This document shows positions 54,734 to 54,797 of a stretch of DNA of 54,797 nucleotides, one piece after another; the stretch's first letter is position 1; each line of letters begins with the position of its first letter. The position numbers were made by a program, and so were the translations under genes. The notes under the pieces are model-generated. The model saw only the letters and a list, made by a program, of their open reading frames with translations, was not told where the DNA came from and did no database searches. The stretch is from Anaerolinea thermolimosa (GTDB taxonomy: Bacteria > Chloroflexota > Anaerolineae > Anaerolineales > Anaerolineaceae): NCBI RefSeq assembly GCF_001050195.2, contig NZ_DF967965.1:1100486-1155282 (forward strand). Direction: 5' to 3'.

Positions 54734-54797
54734 TTACGCCATCAAGTCAGCCAGGTGCAAACCACGGGCCAGATGGTTTCCAGCTAAGGCGATCAGG
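54734..54797 (-). CDS. C-terminal fragment of an unidentified protein at the right edge
   Basis: Twenty codons ending in TAA (54734-54736). The read-out LIALAGNHLARGLHLADLMA looks like an amphipathic helix. A short hairpin CCCTGG/CCAGGG follows the stop. Too short to name; could be chance. Confidence 0.3.
   Translation of the reverse strand, partial: LIALAGNHLARGLHLADLMA

Noticed and set aside
1-54797. Mobile elements, prophage or CRISPR arrays
   Set aside because: No transposase, integrase, terminal inverted repeats or regularly spaced repeats were seen; the only regular repeats are the ACP domains.

Overview
The window looks like a chromosomal segment of a moderately GC-rich heterotrophic bacterium, most consistent with Chloroflexota class Anaerolineae. 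That placement is an inference from gene content: a sdhCDAB operon with two cytochrome b-type anchors, many cytoplasmic glycoside hydrolases, RskA/ECF-type sigma remnants, a bacterial RIO kinase and a PfaD-type lipid synthase. No rRNA, insertion sequence, phage gene or CRISPR array was found. Some genes seem to have very short leaders, with a TATAAT box within about 15 bases of the start codon.

Layout. 1-300: the end of a small helix-turn-helix gene and a tRNA-Cys with its own promoter and terminator. 388-3866: sdhCDAB from one promoter, ended by a bidirectional terminator. 3882-12900 (mostly minus strand): a GH5 glucosidase, a small membrane protein, a yceI / Crp-Fnr / DUF1858 group, and a tight trio of glycerol-1-phosphate dehydrogenase, FGGY kinase and L-2-hydroxyglutarate oxidase. 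12955-13352: the fused wreck of an ECF sigma / anti-sigma pair. 13462-18799: YkvA-like protein, MFS transporter, RIO kinase, an unannotated 27-residue peptide gene with an exceptionally strong ribosome binding site, an epimerase-TetR pair with its operator, and a LOG phosphoribohydrolase. 18796-33850: a sugar-degradation zone (GH3, GH140-like apiosidase, kinase, M32 carboxypeptidase, patatin, MOSC, GH4, GH3 with PA14, GH38). None of the glycosidases shows a signal peptide, so they probably act on imported oligosaccharides. 33878-41108: GGDEF protein, BioY biotin transporter with an overlapping upstream ORF, a PerR-like repressor driving a P1B-4 metal ATPase through a clear PerR box, and a GH151-like fucosidase. 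41109-43016: acetyl-CoA synthetase.

The most interesting part is 43399-54554. A single 2912-residue megasynthase is followed, with a 4-base overlap, by a Sfp-type phosphopantetheinyl transferase and, convergently 12 bases away, by a PfaD-type enoyl reductase. The order of domains is KS-AT-ACP-KS-ACP-ACP-ACP-KR-DH. It resembles a polyunsaturated fatty acid / secondary lipid synthase condensed into one chain with a second, divergent ketosynthase in the middle. All four carrier domains have threonine where the phosphopantetheine-bearing serine normally sits. Together the three genes would form a minimal iterative lipid or polyketide factory: extender loading, condensation, ketoreduction, dehydration and enoyl reduction. 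Acetyl-CoA synthetase, divergently transcribed beside it, could supply precursor.
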